DNA of 64,000 bases, taken from Gemmatimonadota bacterium (GTDB taxonomy: Bacteria > Gemmatimonadota > Gemmatimonadetes > Gemmatimonadales > GWC2-71-9). The position numbers and the translations under genes were made by a program. Below are positions 1 to 9,197 of the stretch, one piece after another. The stretch spans positions 558,001 to 622,000 of the forward strand of contig JADJPD010000001.1 of NCBI GenBank assembly GCA_016713435.1. The letters are read 5' to 3'. The notes beneath the pieces were generated by a model that had not been told where the DNA came from, did not search any database, and saw nothing but the letters and a program-made list of their open reading frames with translations. Within the stretch, counting starts at the first letter, position 1; each line of letters opens with the position of its first letter.

Positions 1-1571
1 GCGGCGTCATACCCGCCGGCTCCACGCACCGCGCCCCGGACCGCGAGCGCCCCGAGGCCCGCCTGCCCCGGCGGGTCGAACGAGGCCCGCGGCAAGTACA
101 CCCCGAGCGACACGATCGGCACGCCGGGCTTGCGGCGCACCAGCAGGTCGAAGGCCGGCAGCGCCTCGTGCAGCACGCCGGCTTCACTCACCGGGGAGAC
201 GGGTGCGCGCGCGGGGCGGACGGCGGGGGCGGCGTGCCGCGTCCCCTGGCCGGCCGGGAGCGCGCGCGGGCGCACCAGCGACGCGAGTGTCGTGGCATCG
301 AGGTCCTCGCCCCGATCGCGCGGCAGGTAGACCACCGCGGAGACCGCCTCCGGGTCGAGCACCTGGCGGGCCGCCGCCTGCACTTCCTCGGCGGTGGCGC
401 GCGCCAGCTGGTCGAACTCCCGGTCGAGCAGCCGGTAGTCCGCCATGGCCTCGGCCGAGGCGAGCGCCGCGGCGCGGCCGTCCATCTCCTCCATCCGCCG
501 GGACCAGCGGGTGAGCAGGAGCGTTCGCGCGCGTTCCAGGTCCTCGGCCGCGATCGGCTCACTTACCAGGCGATGCACCGCGTCGCCGATGCCGCGGAGC
601 ACGGGCTCCACCCGCTCGGCGTCGCAGTCGGCACCGATGGAGAAGACGCCGAGCTCGGTGGGCGAGTAGTGGTGCGCGGTCACCGAGGTGGCGAGGCCGG
701 TCTCGCGGAGCGCACGGTAGAGCCAGCTGCCGCGCCCCGCGCCGAGCACACCGGCGGCGAGGTCGAGCGGGACGGCGCGCGGGTCGAGCGCGGGCACGCC
801 GCGCCAGCCCAGGCCCAGCTCGGCCTGGGTCACGTCGCCCCGGAGGGTGCGGGCCCGGACCTCGCGCCGCGGCGGCTCGCCGGGGGAGGGGTCCACGGCG
901 CCATCCCCCGCGGCCCAGCCGCCATAGGTGCGGCGGGCCAGGGCCAGGGTCTCCTCCTCGTCCACGTCGCCAACGATGGCGATGATGACGCGGGAGGGGA
1001 CGTAACGGGTGGCGTAGTAGCCGTGCACGTCGGCGCGGGTGAAGCCGGCCAGGTCCCGCTCGTAGCCGATGCGCCAGCGGCGGATGCGGTGCCGGTCGTA
1101 CATCACCTCGTGCAGCGTCTCGTGGGTGACGGCGCCGGGGTTGTCGAGCTTCCGCTTGGCCTCCTGGATGATCACCTTGAGCTCGCGCTCGAGCTCCCCC
1201 GCATCCAGTGCGGCATTCATCAGCGCGTCGGCCTGGATGGCCACGGCGTCGGGGAGCCGCGCGGCGGGGAGGACGGCGAAGTAGGAGGTGTGGTCGTACG
1301 AGGTGTGCGCGTTGAGGTAGCCGCCGGCCGCCTTGGTCTCCTTGGCGATCTGCCCCACCCCGCGGGTGGGTGTCCCCTTGAAGAACATGTGCTCCAGCAC
1401 GTGGGAGATGCCGATCCAGCGGTCGGGCTCGTCGAAGAAGCCCGCCTTCACGTGGGTCACCACGGCGGCCACGGGGGCGGCGCGGTCGCGCTGGACGAGG
1501 ACGGTGAGGCCGTTCGGGAGGACCTCGCGCCGGACGCCGTCGGTCCAGCGCGGGAGTGTCGGGGTGGGCAT
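1..1571 (-). CDS. M16 family zinc metallopeptidase (insulinase/PqqF-like fold), 3' end outside window
   Basis: This is the N-terminal 523 residues of an M16 peptidase; the C-terminus lies beyond base 1. The inverted zinc motif HVLEH is at residues 57-61, with His57, Glu60 and His61, followed by the usual FFKGT segment. A downstream Glu in IIQEAKRK fits the third zinc ligand about 76 residues later. A second M16 half, with the Y/R-rich region typical of the inactive partner domain, begins before the edge. No signal peptide is seen, so it is probably cytoplasmic. It follows a TPR gene on the same strand. M16 peptidases include PqqF/PqqG, which trim PqqA, and a pqq cluster without its own pqqF lies 11 kb away; a link is inference only. 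Ordinary M16 processing peptidases are equally likely. Confidence 0.9.
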   Translation of the reverse strand, partial: MPTPTLPRWTDGVRREVLPNGLTVLVQRDRAAPVAAVVTHVKAGFFDEPDRWIGISHVLEHMFFKGTPTRGVGQIAKETKAAGGYLNAHTSYDHTSYFAVLPAARLPDAVAIQADALMNAALDAGELERELKVIIQEAKRKLDNPGAVTHETLHEVMYDRHRIRRWRIGYERDLAGFTRADVHGYYATRYVPSRVIIAIVGDVDEEETLALARRTYGGWAAGDGAVDPSPGEPPRREVRARTLRGDVTQAELGLGWRGVPALDPRAVPLDLAAGVLGAGRGSWLYRALRETGLATSVTAHHYSPTELGVFSIGADCDAERVEPVLRGIGDAVHRLVSEPIAAEDLERARTLLLTRWSRRMEEMDGRAAALASAEAMADYRLLDREFDQLARATAEEVQAAARQVLDPEAVSAVVYLPRDRGEDLDATTLASLVRPRALPAGQGTRHAAPAVRPARAPVSPVSEAGVLHEALPAFDLLVRRKPGVPIVSLGVYLPRASFDPPGQAGLGALAVRGAVRGAGGYDA

Positions 1572-1586
1572 GTCCCCAAAATAGCA

Positions 1587-1608
1587 GGGGCCACCGTGCG
1601 GTGGCCCC
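1587..1608 (-). terminator. Hairpin between TPR gene and M16 gene
   Basis: A perfect 10-bp GC stem (GGGGCCACCG / CGGTGGCCCC) with a two-base loop sits between the two minus-strand genes. Reading the minus strand, it is followed by a short T-rich stretch (CTATTTTG). It could terminate or attenuate TPR-gene transcription before the peptidase gene. Confidence 0.5.
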
Positions 1609-1634
1609 CGGTCCGGCGGTGTGCGGGAACCCGC

Positions 1635-2753
1635 TCAGACGATGATGCGGACCACCCCCGCCTTGGCGCTGCCGCGGATGAAGGCCTCCGCGTCGGTGGT
1701 GGGGATGACCACCCCGGTCTCGGCGGCGCCGCGGCGCGCGGAATCGGCCATGAACTCGGCCAGCGGAGCGTCGGCCCATTCCCGGTCGGCGCCCTTCATC
1801 TGCTCCAGGATCTCCTCCCAGCTGCCCTTGAAGGAGCGCCCGGTGAGGGTGGTGACGGTGTGCTGGCCGGCCGGCACGCCGCGCTTCTGCATGGCGTGGA
1901 GCTCGGTGAGCAGGGTGCCGAAGAGCTCCAGCTGGGCGGGGTCGCGCGTGGAGCCGTCGGGCTGGGTGGCCTCGATCTCCAGCAGCACCGCGTCCACCAG
2001 GTCCGGCTCGCCCGCCACCTCGGCCAGGCGGGTGTACCAGGGACGGAGCTCGAGGTCGTCGTCGGCCAGGTGGTAGATGGTCTTCTTGAGCTCCACGTAG
2101 CGCCAGATGCCGAGCTCGTCGTAGTGGTCCTCGGGCACGGTCTGGTGCAGGTGGTGCATGGCCGCGTCGGTCTCGCCCCGGTCGTAGAGCATGTTGGCGA
2201 GGTAGATGCGCGCCTCGCTGTAGTGGGGGTCGAGCTGGAGGGCGCGGCGGAGCCAGTAGAGCGCGCCGCTGTCGTCGTTGCGGCGGTGGCAGGCGTAGCC
2301 CACGCAGGCGGCCGCCTCGGGGCAGTCGGGCTGCGCGGCGACGGCGTACTCGAAGAAGGTCTGCGCGGCGGCCAGCAGGTTCTCGCGGAAGAGCGCCCGG
2401 CCCACCTGCAGCATCAGCTCGTGGTCCTCCTTGAAGCCGAGGGCCAGGATCCGGTCGAAGGCGTCGAGGGCGCCGCGGCGGTCGCCGAGCTTGAGCAGCA
2501 CCTCGCCCAGGCCGGCGAGGGTGTCCTCGTGATCGGGATCGAGGTGGCGGGCCCGCTCGAAGCTGCGGCGCGCCCAGGCGTAGTCCTCCCGCGCGAGGTA
2601 GGCATAGGCCATCCCCACGTGGAGTTCCACGGCCTTGGGGTAGATCTGGAGTCCGTCCTGCAGGAGCTCGAGGGCCTCGTCGAAGCGGCCCTCGTTGTAG
2701 AGTTGGTGGGCTTGTTCGTCGTAATCGTCGGAGCTGTAGAACCGTTCCGGCAT
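1635..2753 (-). CDS. Tetratricopeptide repeat protein
   Basis: This 372-residue soluble protein is built from helical TPR units; repeats with A-x-x-L-Y-x-x-G-R-x-x-E-A-L spacing cover roughly residues 15-230. The C-terminal third is a different alpha/beta region of unknown function. TPR arrays act as protein-docking scaffolds. The start at 2753 is chosen because GGAGGTG lies just upstream; an earlier in-frame start at 2855 would read through the promoter region. It is divergent from the TetR/efflux operon and precedes the M16 peptidase on the same strand. No enzymatic motif is visible, so the partner and process are unknown. Confidence 0.85.
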   Translation of the reverse strand: MPERFYSSDDYDEQAHQLYNEGRFDEALELLQDGLQIYPKAVELHVGMAYAYLAREDYAWARRSFERARHLDPDHEDTLAGLGEVLLKLGDRRGALDAFDRILALGFKEDHELMLQVGRALFRENLLAAAQTFFEYAVAAQPDCPEAAACVGYACHRRNDDSGALYWLRRALQLDPHYSEARIYLANMLYDRGETDAAMHHLHQTVPEDHYDELGIWRYVELKKTIYHLADDDLELRPWYTRLAEVAGEPDLVDAVLLEIEATQPDGSTRDPAQLELFGTLLTELHAMQKRGVPAGQHTVTTLTGRSFKGSWEEILEQMKGADREWADAPLAEFMADSARRGAAETGVVIPTTDAEAFIRGSAKAGVVRIIV

Positions 2754-2785
2754 CAAAGTGCTCACCTCCGGCGGTGTTTGACCAT

Positions 2786-2814
2786 AAGGTAGGAGCATGC
2801 CGGGCCCGCTGCAA
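2786..2814 (-). promoter_or_regulatory. Predicted promoter of TPR gene
   Basis: On the minus strand, TTGCAG (2814-2809) and TACCTT (2791-2786) are separated by 17 bases. This matches the TTGnnn-N17-TAnnTT form seen before several other genes here. It lies about 32 bases upstream of the chosen start. Confidence 0.5.
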
Positions 2815-2875
2815 GAGTGGCGGGGACCGTCACTTACGCGTTTCCCGCCGCCCACGCCGCCGTGACCGACCGGCG

Positions 2876-2922
2876 TTGACGGGATCCAGCTCCAGAAATA
2901 TGTTACTGACCAGTCAGTTACT
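2876..2922 (+). promoter_or_regulatory. Promoter and overlapping TetR operator of efflux operon
   Basis: TTGACG (2876-2881) and TATGTT (2899-2904) are separated by exactly 17 bases. Overlapping the -10 box and the predicted start site is an inverted repeat ACTGA-N4-TCAGT (2905-2918) flanked by TT and TA. This is the sort of site bound by TetR-family repressors that control HlyD/EmrB/TolC operons. Binding there would block RNA polymerase, so autorepression of the TetR gene and operon is likely. Confidence 0.7.
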
Positions 2923-2939
2923 TATTTCCGGAGCCGACC

Positions 2940-3614
2940 ATGCCCAGAGCCCGAGGATCCCGTCGCCCCGCCGCCCGGCGGCCGCGCTGGCGGCGCCGGC
3001 CCGAGGAGCGGCCCGACGAGATCCTCCACGCCGCGCTCCAGGTCTTCGGCGAACGCGGCTTCGCCCACACCCGCCTCGATGACGTGGCCCGCCGCGCCGG
3101 CGTCAGCAAGGGCACGCTCTACCTCTACTACGCCTCGAAGGACGCGCTCTTTCGCGCGGTGGTCCGCGCGGTGAAGGGCCCCGTCCTCGCCGAGGGCGAG
3201 GCGTACGTCGAGGCGCACCAGGGGCCTGCGCGCGAGGCGCTCGAGCACCTGGTGCTCCGGATGTGGGAGATCATGGCCGACCCGCCGCAGGCCACCGTCT
3301 CCCGGCTGGTGCAGAGCGAGATCCGCCACTTCCCCGAGCTGGCCCGCTTCTACTACGAGGAGATCGTGCTCCGCTCCCGCCGCATCCTGGAGCGGGTGCT
3401 GGAGCGCGGCGTGGCCGCGGGCGAGTTCCGGCCCGAGCAGGCGCGCTTCGCGGCGCGGGCCATCCCGGCGATGGCGCTGACCCTGATCACCGTGCATGGC
3501 GGCCTGGCCGCCTTCGACCCCTCGCCGATGTCGCGCGAGGCCATGGCGGCCCACGCCACCGACCTCATCCTGCACGGCGTGCTCGCGCCCGCCGCGCCGA
3601 GGACCGACGCATGA
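2940..3614 (+). CDS. TetR/AcrR family transcriptional repressor
   Basis: The protein has 224 residues. After a basic N-terminal tail, residues about 22-70 form the TetR helix-turn-helix; the segment ARRAGVSKGTLYLYYASKDAL is typical of the recognition helix and following helix. The C-terminal domain is all-helical and would bind a ligand, probably an exported drug or lipophile. It is the first gene of the efflux operon, its stop overlaps the next start as ATGA, and a palindrome sits in its own promoter. It most likely represses the operon until ligand is present. Confidence 0.92.
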   Translation: MPRARGSRRPAARRPRWRRRPEERPDEILHAALQVFGERGFAHTRLDDVARRAGVSKGTLYLYYASKDALFRAVVRAVKGPVLAEGEAYVEAHQGPAREALEHLVLRMWEIMADPPQATVSRLVQSEIRHFPELARFYYEEIVLRSRRILERVLERGVAAGEFRPEQARFAARAIPAMALTLITVHGGLAAFDPSPMSREAMAAHATDLILHGVLAPAAPRTDA

Positions 3615-4912
3615 CCCGTTTCGCCCTCCTCCTGCTGGCGGTGGCGCCGCTGTCCGCGGCCGCGCAGGACTCCGCCGCGCCGGTCGCGTTGACGCTGGAG
3701 CAGGCCATCACCCGGGGCCGGGCCCACGGCATCACCGCGGCGCTGGCGCGGCTCAACGATCGGGTGGCCCAGGCCCGCATCACCCAGCGCCGCGCCGACC
3801 TGCTGCCCGCCGTCGGCGTCTCCGCCAACTGGAGCCGGAAGACGCTCAACCTCGACGAGTTCGGGATCCCGATCGCCACCGGTGTCACCGACCCGTTCTC
3901 GCTCTGGAACTTCCAGGTGCGGGCGTCGGAGACGCTGTTCGACGCCAGCGCCCTCACCCGGCTCCGCGCCGCGAAGGACTCCGCGCTCGCGAGCGGCGCC
4001 GACGCCCGTGCCGTGGGCGAGCTGGCCGGCGCCCAGGCGGGCCTGGCCTACCTTCGCGCCGTGAGCGCCAGCGAGACCGTCCGGGCCCGCGAGGCCGACA
4101 GCGCCGTGGCCGGCGACCTGCTGGGCCAGGCGCGCCAGCTGGTGGAGGCGGGGGTGAGTCCCGCCATCGACGCCACGCGGAGCGAAGTCCAGTTCGCCAG
4201 CGTCCGCACCCAGCTCGAGGTGGCCCGCAACCAGCGCGACCGCACCCTGCTCGACCTCGCGCGGACCCTCGACTTGCCGGCCGGCACCCCCATCCTCCTG
4301 GCCGATTCGCTCGGCGCGGGGAGCACCGCGCTGCCGGGGACGCCGGACGCCGCGGTGCAGTTTGCCCTCGAGCATCGCGCGGAGGTGGCGGCGGAGCGCG
4401 GGCGCGCCCGGGTCATCGAGCGCACCCTCGCGGCCATCGGCTACGAATACCTGCCGAGCCTGGCGGTGGGCGGGCAGTACGTGCAGAGCGGCCGCACCCT
4501 CGGCACCCTCGAGGGGACGTGGCTGGTGCAGGCCGGCCTGTCGGTGCCGCTGTTCGACGGCTTCCGCCGGCCGGCGCGGCAGCAGGAGCAGGCGCTCCGG
4601 CTCGAGGCGCAGCGGCTGCGGCTGCACGACACCGAGCAGCAGGTGGCCACCGAGGCGCGCCAGGCGCTGCTCGACCTGTCCTCCGCCGCCCACCAGGTGG
4701 AGCTGGCGGGCGAGCGGCTCCGCCTGGCCGAGCGGGAGCTGGCGCAGGCGCGCGAGCGCTTCGGCGCCGGCGTCGCCGGGTCGGTGGAGACCACGCAGGC
4801 GCAGGGCGGGCTGGTGGCGGCGCGGGACGCGCTGATCCAGGCCCGCGTCAACGCCGCAGTCGCCCGGGTGAGTGCCCGGCGTGCGCTCGGCGTGCTGGAC
4901 CAGGCGCAGTAA
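3611..4912 (+). CDS. TolC-family outer membrane efflux protein
   Basis: This 433-residue exported protein starts with a signal peptide (MTRFALLLLAVAPLSAAAQ). Two similar halves contain the long helices and beta strands of the outer membrane efflux family; DLLPAVGVSANW and EYLPSLAVGGQY mark the two strand regions. It would form the outer-membrane channel joined to the EmrA- and EmrB-like proteins encoded next. It overlaps the TetR gene by four bases, so the two are probably translationally coupled. Confidence 0.92.
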   Translation: MTRFALLLLAVAPLSAAAQDSAAPVALTLEQAITRGRAHGITAALARLNDRVAQARITQRRADLLPAVGVSANWSRKTLNLDEFGIPIATGVTDPFSLWNFQVRASETLFDASALTRLRAAKDSALASGADARAVGELAGAQAGLAYLRAVSASETVRAREADSAVAGDLLGQARQLVEAGVSPAIDATRSEVQFASVRTQLEVARNQRDRTLLDLARTLDLPAGTPILLADSLGAGSTALPGTPDAAVQFALEHRAEVAAERGRARVIERTLAAIGYEYLPSLAVGGQYVQSGRTLGTLEGTWLVQAGLSVPLFDGFRRPARQQEQALRLEAQRLRLHDTEQQVATEARQALLDLSSAAHQVELAGERLRLAERELAQARERFGAGVAGSVETTQAQGGLVAARDALIQARVNAAVARVSARRALGVLDQAQ

Positions 4913-4935
4913 TCACCGCTGGACGAGAGACCCCC

Positions 4936-6021
4936 ATGACCGACATCACTGCCGACACCGCCGTCGCCCCCGCCGCCCCCAGCCGCCGGAAGCCCCTGCC
5001 CCTCATCATCGTGGGCGTGGCGCTGCTGGTGGGCGCCGTCTGGGGCTTCCGCCGCTGGAGCTTTGGCCGGACCCACATCGAGACCGACAACGCCCAGATG
5101 GATGGCCACATCACCGCCGTCGCCCCGAAGGTGCAGGCCTTCGTGAGCCAGGTGCTCGTGGAGGACAACCAGGCCGTGCACGCGGGCGACACCCTGGTGA
5201 TCCTCGACGACCGCGACCTCCGCGTCCGCCTCACCCAGGCCGAGGCGGACCTGGCCAACGCGCTGGCGGCGGGCGGCAGCAGCCGCCGGCCGGGCCAGGC
5301 GCAGGCGCAGCTGGCGGCGAGCGAGGCGCAGGCCCAGTCCGCCGACGCGGCGGTCCAGAGCGCGGAGGCCGGCTTCCGGAAGGCCTCGTCGGACCTGGAG
5401 CGGATCCGGGGGCTCGCCGCCCGGCAGATCATCGCGGCGCAGCAGCTCGACGCGGCGCAGGCCGCCTACGACGCCGCGCGCGCCAACCTCGAGGCGGCCC
5501 GCCGCCAGGCGAGCGCCGCGGGCGAGCAGTCGCGGGCCTACGCCGCCGGCGTGGGCGCGGCCGCCGCGCGCGTGGAGAGCGCGCGGGCGCTGGTGGAGAA
5601 TGCGCGGCTCCAGCTCTCCTACACCGTCATCACGGCCCCGACGAGCGGCGTCATCGGCCGGCGCGCGGTGGAGCCGGGGGCGCTGGTGCAGGTGGGGCAG
5701 ACGCTCATGTCGGTGATTCCCGACTCGGGGGTCTGGGTCACCGCCAACCTCAAGGAAACCGACCTCGCCAACGTGGCCGTCGGCGACGCCGCCGAGTTCA
5801 CCGTGGACGCGTACCCGGGCCACACCTTCCACGGGAAGGTGGAGAGCCTGAGCCCCGCCACCGGCGCCCGCTTCGCGCTGCTGCCGCCGGACAACGCCAC
5901 CGGCAACTTCACCAAGGTGGTGCAGCGGGTGCCGGTGCGGATCGCCGTGGACGCCGCCGATCCGGCACGGCCGCTCCGGCCGGGGATGTCGGTGGTGGTC
6001 ACCATCAGCACGGCGCCCTGA
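4936..6021 (+). CDS. HlyD/EmrA-type membrane fusion protein
   Basis: The protein has 361 residues. A single N-terminal membrane anchor (about residues 21-43) is followed by a lipoyl/biotinyl-like half-motif, a long Ala/Gln-rich coiled coil (about 100-225), the second half-motif with TAPTSGVIGRRAVEPGA, and a beta-barrel domain. This order is characteristic of EmrA-type adaptors that span the periplasm between an MFS pump and TolC. It lies between tolC-like and emrB-like genes in the same operon. Confidence 0.93.
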   Translation: MTDITADTAVAPAAPSRRKPLPLIIVGVALLVGAVWGFRRWSFGRTHIETDNAQMDGHITAVAPKVQAFVSQVLVEDNQAVHAGDTLVILDDRDLRVRLTQAEADLANALAAGGSSRRPGQAQAQLAASEAQAQSADAAVQSAEAGFRKASSDLERIRGLAARQIIAAQQLDAAQAAYDAARANLEAARRQASAAGEQSRAYAAGVGAAAARVESARALVENARLQLSYTVITAPTSGVIGRRAVEPGALVQVGQTLMSVIPDSGVWVTANLKETDLANVAVGDAAEFTVDAYPGHTFHGKVESLSPATGARFALLPPDNATGNFTKVVQRVPVRIAVDAADPARPLRPGMSVVVTISTAP

Positions 6022-6024
6022 CCG

Positions 6025-7611
6025 ATGGCCACGCTGGCCCTGCCGGCCCGCCGCGCGCGGCTGTCGCCGGAGGAGGTGTACGCGCACCGCTACCTCATCG
6101 CCTTCGCGGTGGTGTCGGCGAGCGTGCTCGAGCTGGTGGACACGAGCATCGTGAACGTGGCCATCCCGCACATGATGGGGAACCTGGGCGCCACGCTGGA
6201 GGAGATCGCCTGGGTGAGCACGGGCTACATCGTGGCCAACGTCATCATCCTGCCGCTCACCAGCTGGCTCTCCGAGCGCTTCGGGCGGCGGAACTACTAC
6301 ACCGGCTCCATCCTCCTCTTCACGCTGGCCTCGCTGCTGGCCGGCAACGCCTCCTCGCTCGGCGGGCTCGTCACGGCGCGGGTGATCCAGGGCATCGGCG
6401 GGGGCGCCCTCATCTCCACGGCGCAGGCCATCCTGTTCGACGTCTTCCCGCTCCGGGAGCGCGGGCAGGCCATGGCCATCTTCGGCATGGGCGTCATGGT
6501 GGGGCCCACGCTCGGTCCCACGCTCGGCGGCTGGATCACCGACAACTACTCCTGGCCCTGGATCTTCTACATCAACCTCCCGCTCGGGGCCATGGCCGCG
6601 TACCTCACCTGGCGCTGGGTGCCGGAGCCGTCGCACGGCGGGCGGGCGCAGGGGGACGTGGACTGGGCGGGGCTCGTGCTGCTCATCCTGAGCATCGGGG
6701 CGCTGCAGATCCTGCTCGAGCGCGGGGAGTCGAAGGACTGGTTCGAGTCGCGGGAGATCCAGCTCGAGGCGCTCGTGGCGGGCCTGGCCATGATCGGCTT
6801 CGTGTGGCGCGAGCTCACGGCGGAGCACCCGGTCGTGGACCTCCGCATCCTCAAGAACCGGCAGCTGGCCGCCAGCGTCACCTTCGGCCTCTGCCTCGGC
6901 TTTGCGCTCTACGCCAGCGTGTTCGCGCTGCCGGTGTTCCTGCAGTCGCACCTGGGGTACACGGCGTGGGACACCGGCAAGGTGATCCTGCCCGGCGCCA
7001 TCGCCAGCGCGGTGACCATGGCGGTGACGGGCCGCATCACGAGCAAGTTCGACGCGCGCCTGTTCATCGTGACCGGGGCCGGGCTCTACTTCTGGTCCAT
7101 GTGGATGCACTACCACTTCACCCTGGCCATCGGCATGCACGACCTGCTGCTGCCGATGATCCTTCGCGGCATCGGCCTCGGCCTGGTGTTCGTGCCGCTG
7201 ACACAGGTGGCGGTGGCGGACCTCGAGCCCCAGCAGCTGGCGCAGGGCACCGGCCTCTACAATCTCTCGCGCCAGCTGGGCGGCAGCTTCGGCATCGCCG
7301 TCGCGGCCACCCTGCTGCACCGCTTCACCGAGCAGGGGCGCGAGGCGCTCCGCTCGCACCTGGCCGTCACCGAGCCGGCCACCGCGCAGTGGCTGCAGGG
7401 CGTCACCGCGCGCATGATGCAGCTCGGCGGGAGCGCCGCCGATGCGCAGCACCGGGCGCTGGCGCTGCTGGACCTGAACCTCTATCGCCAGGCCAGCGTC
7501 ATCGCCTTCGAGAAGGTGTTCCTGGTGATGGGCTGCACCTTCGTGGCGGCGCTGCCGCTCCTCCTCTTCTTCCGGACCGGCCGCACGCAGGGCGGCGGCG
7601 GCGCCCACTGA
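6025..7611 (+). CDS. EmrB/QacA (DHA2) family MFS drug exporter
   Basis: This 528-residue inner-membrane protein has about 14 hydrophobic segments. DHA2 hallmarks include LDTSIVNVAIP-like motif D1 near residue 35 (here ELVDTSIVNVAIPHM), the motif-A region LSERFGRR, and the motif-C-like run GPTLGPTLGGWITD. It is predicted to exchange protons for drugs or other amphiphiles together with the preceding EmrA- and TolC-like proteins. It starts three bases after the adaptor gene. Confidence 0.93.
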   Translation: MATLALPARRARLSPEEVYAHRYLIAFAVVSASVLELVDTSIVNVAIPHMMGNLGATLEEIAWVSTGYIVANVIILPLTSWLSERFGRRNYYTGSILLFTLASLLAGNASSLGGLVTARVIQGIGGGALISTAQAILFDVFPLRERGQAMAIFGMGVMVGPTLGPTLGGWITDNYSWPWIFYINLPLGAMAAYLTWRWVPEPSHGGRAQGDVDWAGLVLLILSIGALQILLERGESKDWFESREIQLEALVAGLAMIGFVWRELTAEHPVVDLRILKNRQLAASVTFGLCLGFALYASVFALPVFLQSHLGYTAWDTGKVILPGAIASAVTMAVTGRITSKFDARLFIVTGAGLYFWSMWMHYHFTLAIGMHDLLLPMILRGIGLGLVFVPLTQVAVADLEPQQLAQGTGLYNLSRQLGGSFGIAVAATLLHRFTEQGREALRSHLAVTEPATAQWLQGVTARMMQLGGSAADAQHRALALLDLNLYRQASVIAFEKVFLVMGCTFVAALPLLLFFRTGRTQGGGGAH

Positions 7612-7654
7612 CCGGCGCGCGGCCGGGGGGCCGGGGCTAGATTCCCCGCTCCCC

Positions 7655-9151
7655 ATGGCCCCGACGCCGATGCCCGCCGACCCGTCCCTGCTCACCCCCC
7701 TCGACGACGACGCCTCCCTCGAGGCCGGCACCCAGTTCGCGGAACTGATCGCCGGCTACCTGGCCCAGACCCATGCGGGGGAGGGGCGGGTGGGGACCAC
7801 GCACGCGCCGGCGGAGCTCGCGGCACAGTTCGCGGGGCCGCTGCCGGCGGAGGGCAAGCCGCTCGCGGCCGTGCTGGAGCGGCTCCGCCGCGAGATTCTC
7901 CCCAACGTCACCCGCCTGACGCACCCGATGTACATGGGCCACCAGGTCTCCGCCCCGCTCCCGGCGGCCATCTGGACCGAGGCGCTCATCTCCGCGCTCA
8001 ACAACTCCACCGCCGTGCAGGAGATGGCGCCGGCGGTGACCATCCTGGAACACCAGGTGGTGCGCGCCTTCGCCGCGCTCGCCGGCTGGAGTGCCGAGGC
8101 GGGGGGCACGCTCACCTCGGGCGGCACGGAGGCCACCTTCACGGCCCTCCTCGCCGCGCGCGCCGAGGCGATGCCCGAGGCGTGGGAGGCGGGGGTGGGT
8201 GCCGACCCGCCGGTCGTGGTGTACGGGGAGCAGTCGCACTACGCGGTGACGCGGGCGATCGGGGCGCTCGGCCTCGGCCTCCGCAACGGCATCGCCGTGC
8301 CCACGCGCGACTTCCGCATGGACACCGACCAGCTCCGCGCCATCCTCGACCGGCTCCACGGCGAGGGCCGCCGGGTGATGGCGGTGGTGGCGACCGCCGG
8401 GTCCACGCCCACCGGCAGCTTCGACGACCTCGCGGTCATCGGCCGGCTCTGCGCGGAACGCGGGCTCTGGCTGCACGTGGACGGGGCGCACGGCGCGTCC
8501 GCGCTCTTCTCCGCGGTGCACCGCCACCGCCTGGCGGGCCTCGAGCTCGCCACCTCGCTGGCGTGGGACCCGCACAAGATGATGCTGCTCCCGCTCTCCG
8601 CCGGCATGGTGCTGGTCAAGACGGAGCGGCAGCTCGACCAGGCCTTTGCGCAGCGCGCGCCCTACCTCTTCCACGGCCGGGGCGCCGAGCGGGTGTGGGA
8701 CCAGGGGGTGCGGAGCTTCCAGTGCTCGCGCCGGGCGGACGCGCTCAAGCTCTGGGTGGCACTCGAGCGCTACGGCACGCGCGCCATCGGCGCGCTCTAC
8801 GACCGGCTCTGCGCCACCACCCAGGCGCTGCACGCGCAGGTGCTGGCGCACCCGAGCTTCGCGGCGGTGCACGCCCCCGCCTCCAACATCCTCTGCTTCC
8901 GCTACGTGGGCCGCCCCGGCCGCGCGTCGCCCGCGCCCGAGGAGGAGGCGCGGCTCGACCGCGTCAACTTCGAGCTGCGCCAGCGCTACAACCGCTCCGG
9001 CGAGGGCTGGATCACCACCACCGTCCTCGGCGGCCGACGCGTGCTCCGCTGCACGCTCATGAACCCGCGCACCACCGCGGCCCACCTCGAGCGGCTGCTC
9101 ACGGGCCTCGCCGCCACCGGGGTGGCCGTGGAGCGGCAGGGCGCCGCGTAG
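7655..9151 (+). CDS. PLP-dependent group II decarboxylase family enzyme
   Basis: The protein has 498 residues and fits the aromatic amino acid/glutamate/diaminobutyrate decarboxylase family. Visible marks are TSGGTEATFTALLAAR (phosphate-binding region), HVDGAHGASALF (cofactor Asp) and WDPHKMML, in which Lys308 is the expected Schiff-base lysine. The substrate cannot be read from sequence; amino-acid decarboxylation to an amine is the family role. A -10-like TAGATT lies 11 bases before the ATG, which suggests a very short leader. It stands between the efflux operon and the two-component genes. Confidence 0.85.
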   Translation: MAPTPMPADPSLLTPLDDDASLEAGTQFAELIAGYLAQTHAGEGRVGTTHAPAELAAQFAGPLPAEGKPLAAVLERLRREILPNVTRLTHPMYMGHQVSAPLPAAIWTEALISALNNSTAVQEMAPAVTILEHQVVRAFAALAGWSAEAGGTLTSGGTEATFTALLAARAEAMPEAWEAGVGADPPVVVYGEQSHYAVTRAIGALGLGLRNGIAVPTRDFRMDTDQLRAILDRLHGEGRRVMAVVATAGSTPTGSFDDLAVIGRLCAERGLWLHVDGAHGASALFSAVHRHRLAGLELATSLAWDPHKMMLLPLSAGMVLVKTERQLDQAFAQRAPYLFHGRGAERVWDQGVRSFQCSRRADALKLWVALERYGTRAIGALYDRLCATTQALHAQVLAHPSFAAVHAPASNILCFRYVGRPGRASPAPEEEARLDRVNFELRQRYNRSGEGWITTTVLGGRRVLRCTLMNPRTTAAHLERLLTGLAATGVAVERQGAA

Positions 9152-9162
9152 GCGGCCCTCCC

Positions 9163-9191
9163 TTGCCCCGGCGGTGGCCCGGGGCTAATTC
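9163..9191 (+). promoter_or_regulatory. Promoter of histidine kinase gene, leaderless geometry
   Basis: TTGCCC (9163-9168) and TAATTC (9186-9191) are 17 bases apart. The GTG start at 9198 is only six bases after the -10 box, so transcription should begin on or beside the start codon. Confidence 0.55.
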
Positions 9192-9197
9192 CCTCCC

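Noticed and set aside
1569..1586. TATTTT as a leaderless -10 box for the M16 gene
   Set aside because: It immediately follows a strong hairpin on the minus strand and is better explained as a terminator T-stretch; no -35 box fits.
4441..7731. A 1096-residue open frame on the minus strand across the efflux operon
   Set aside because: It is antisense to three clearly recognisable genes, is rich in Arg/His/Gly/Pro, and has no domain. Long antisense frames are expected at this GC content.
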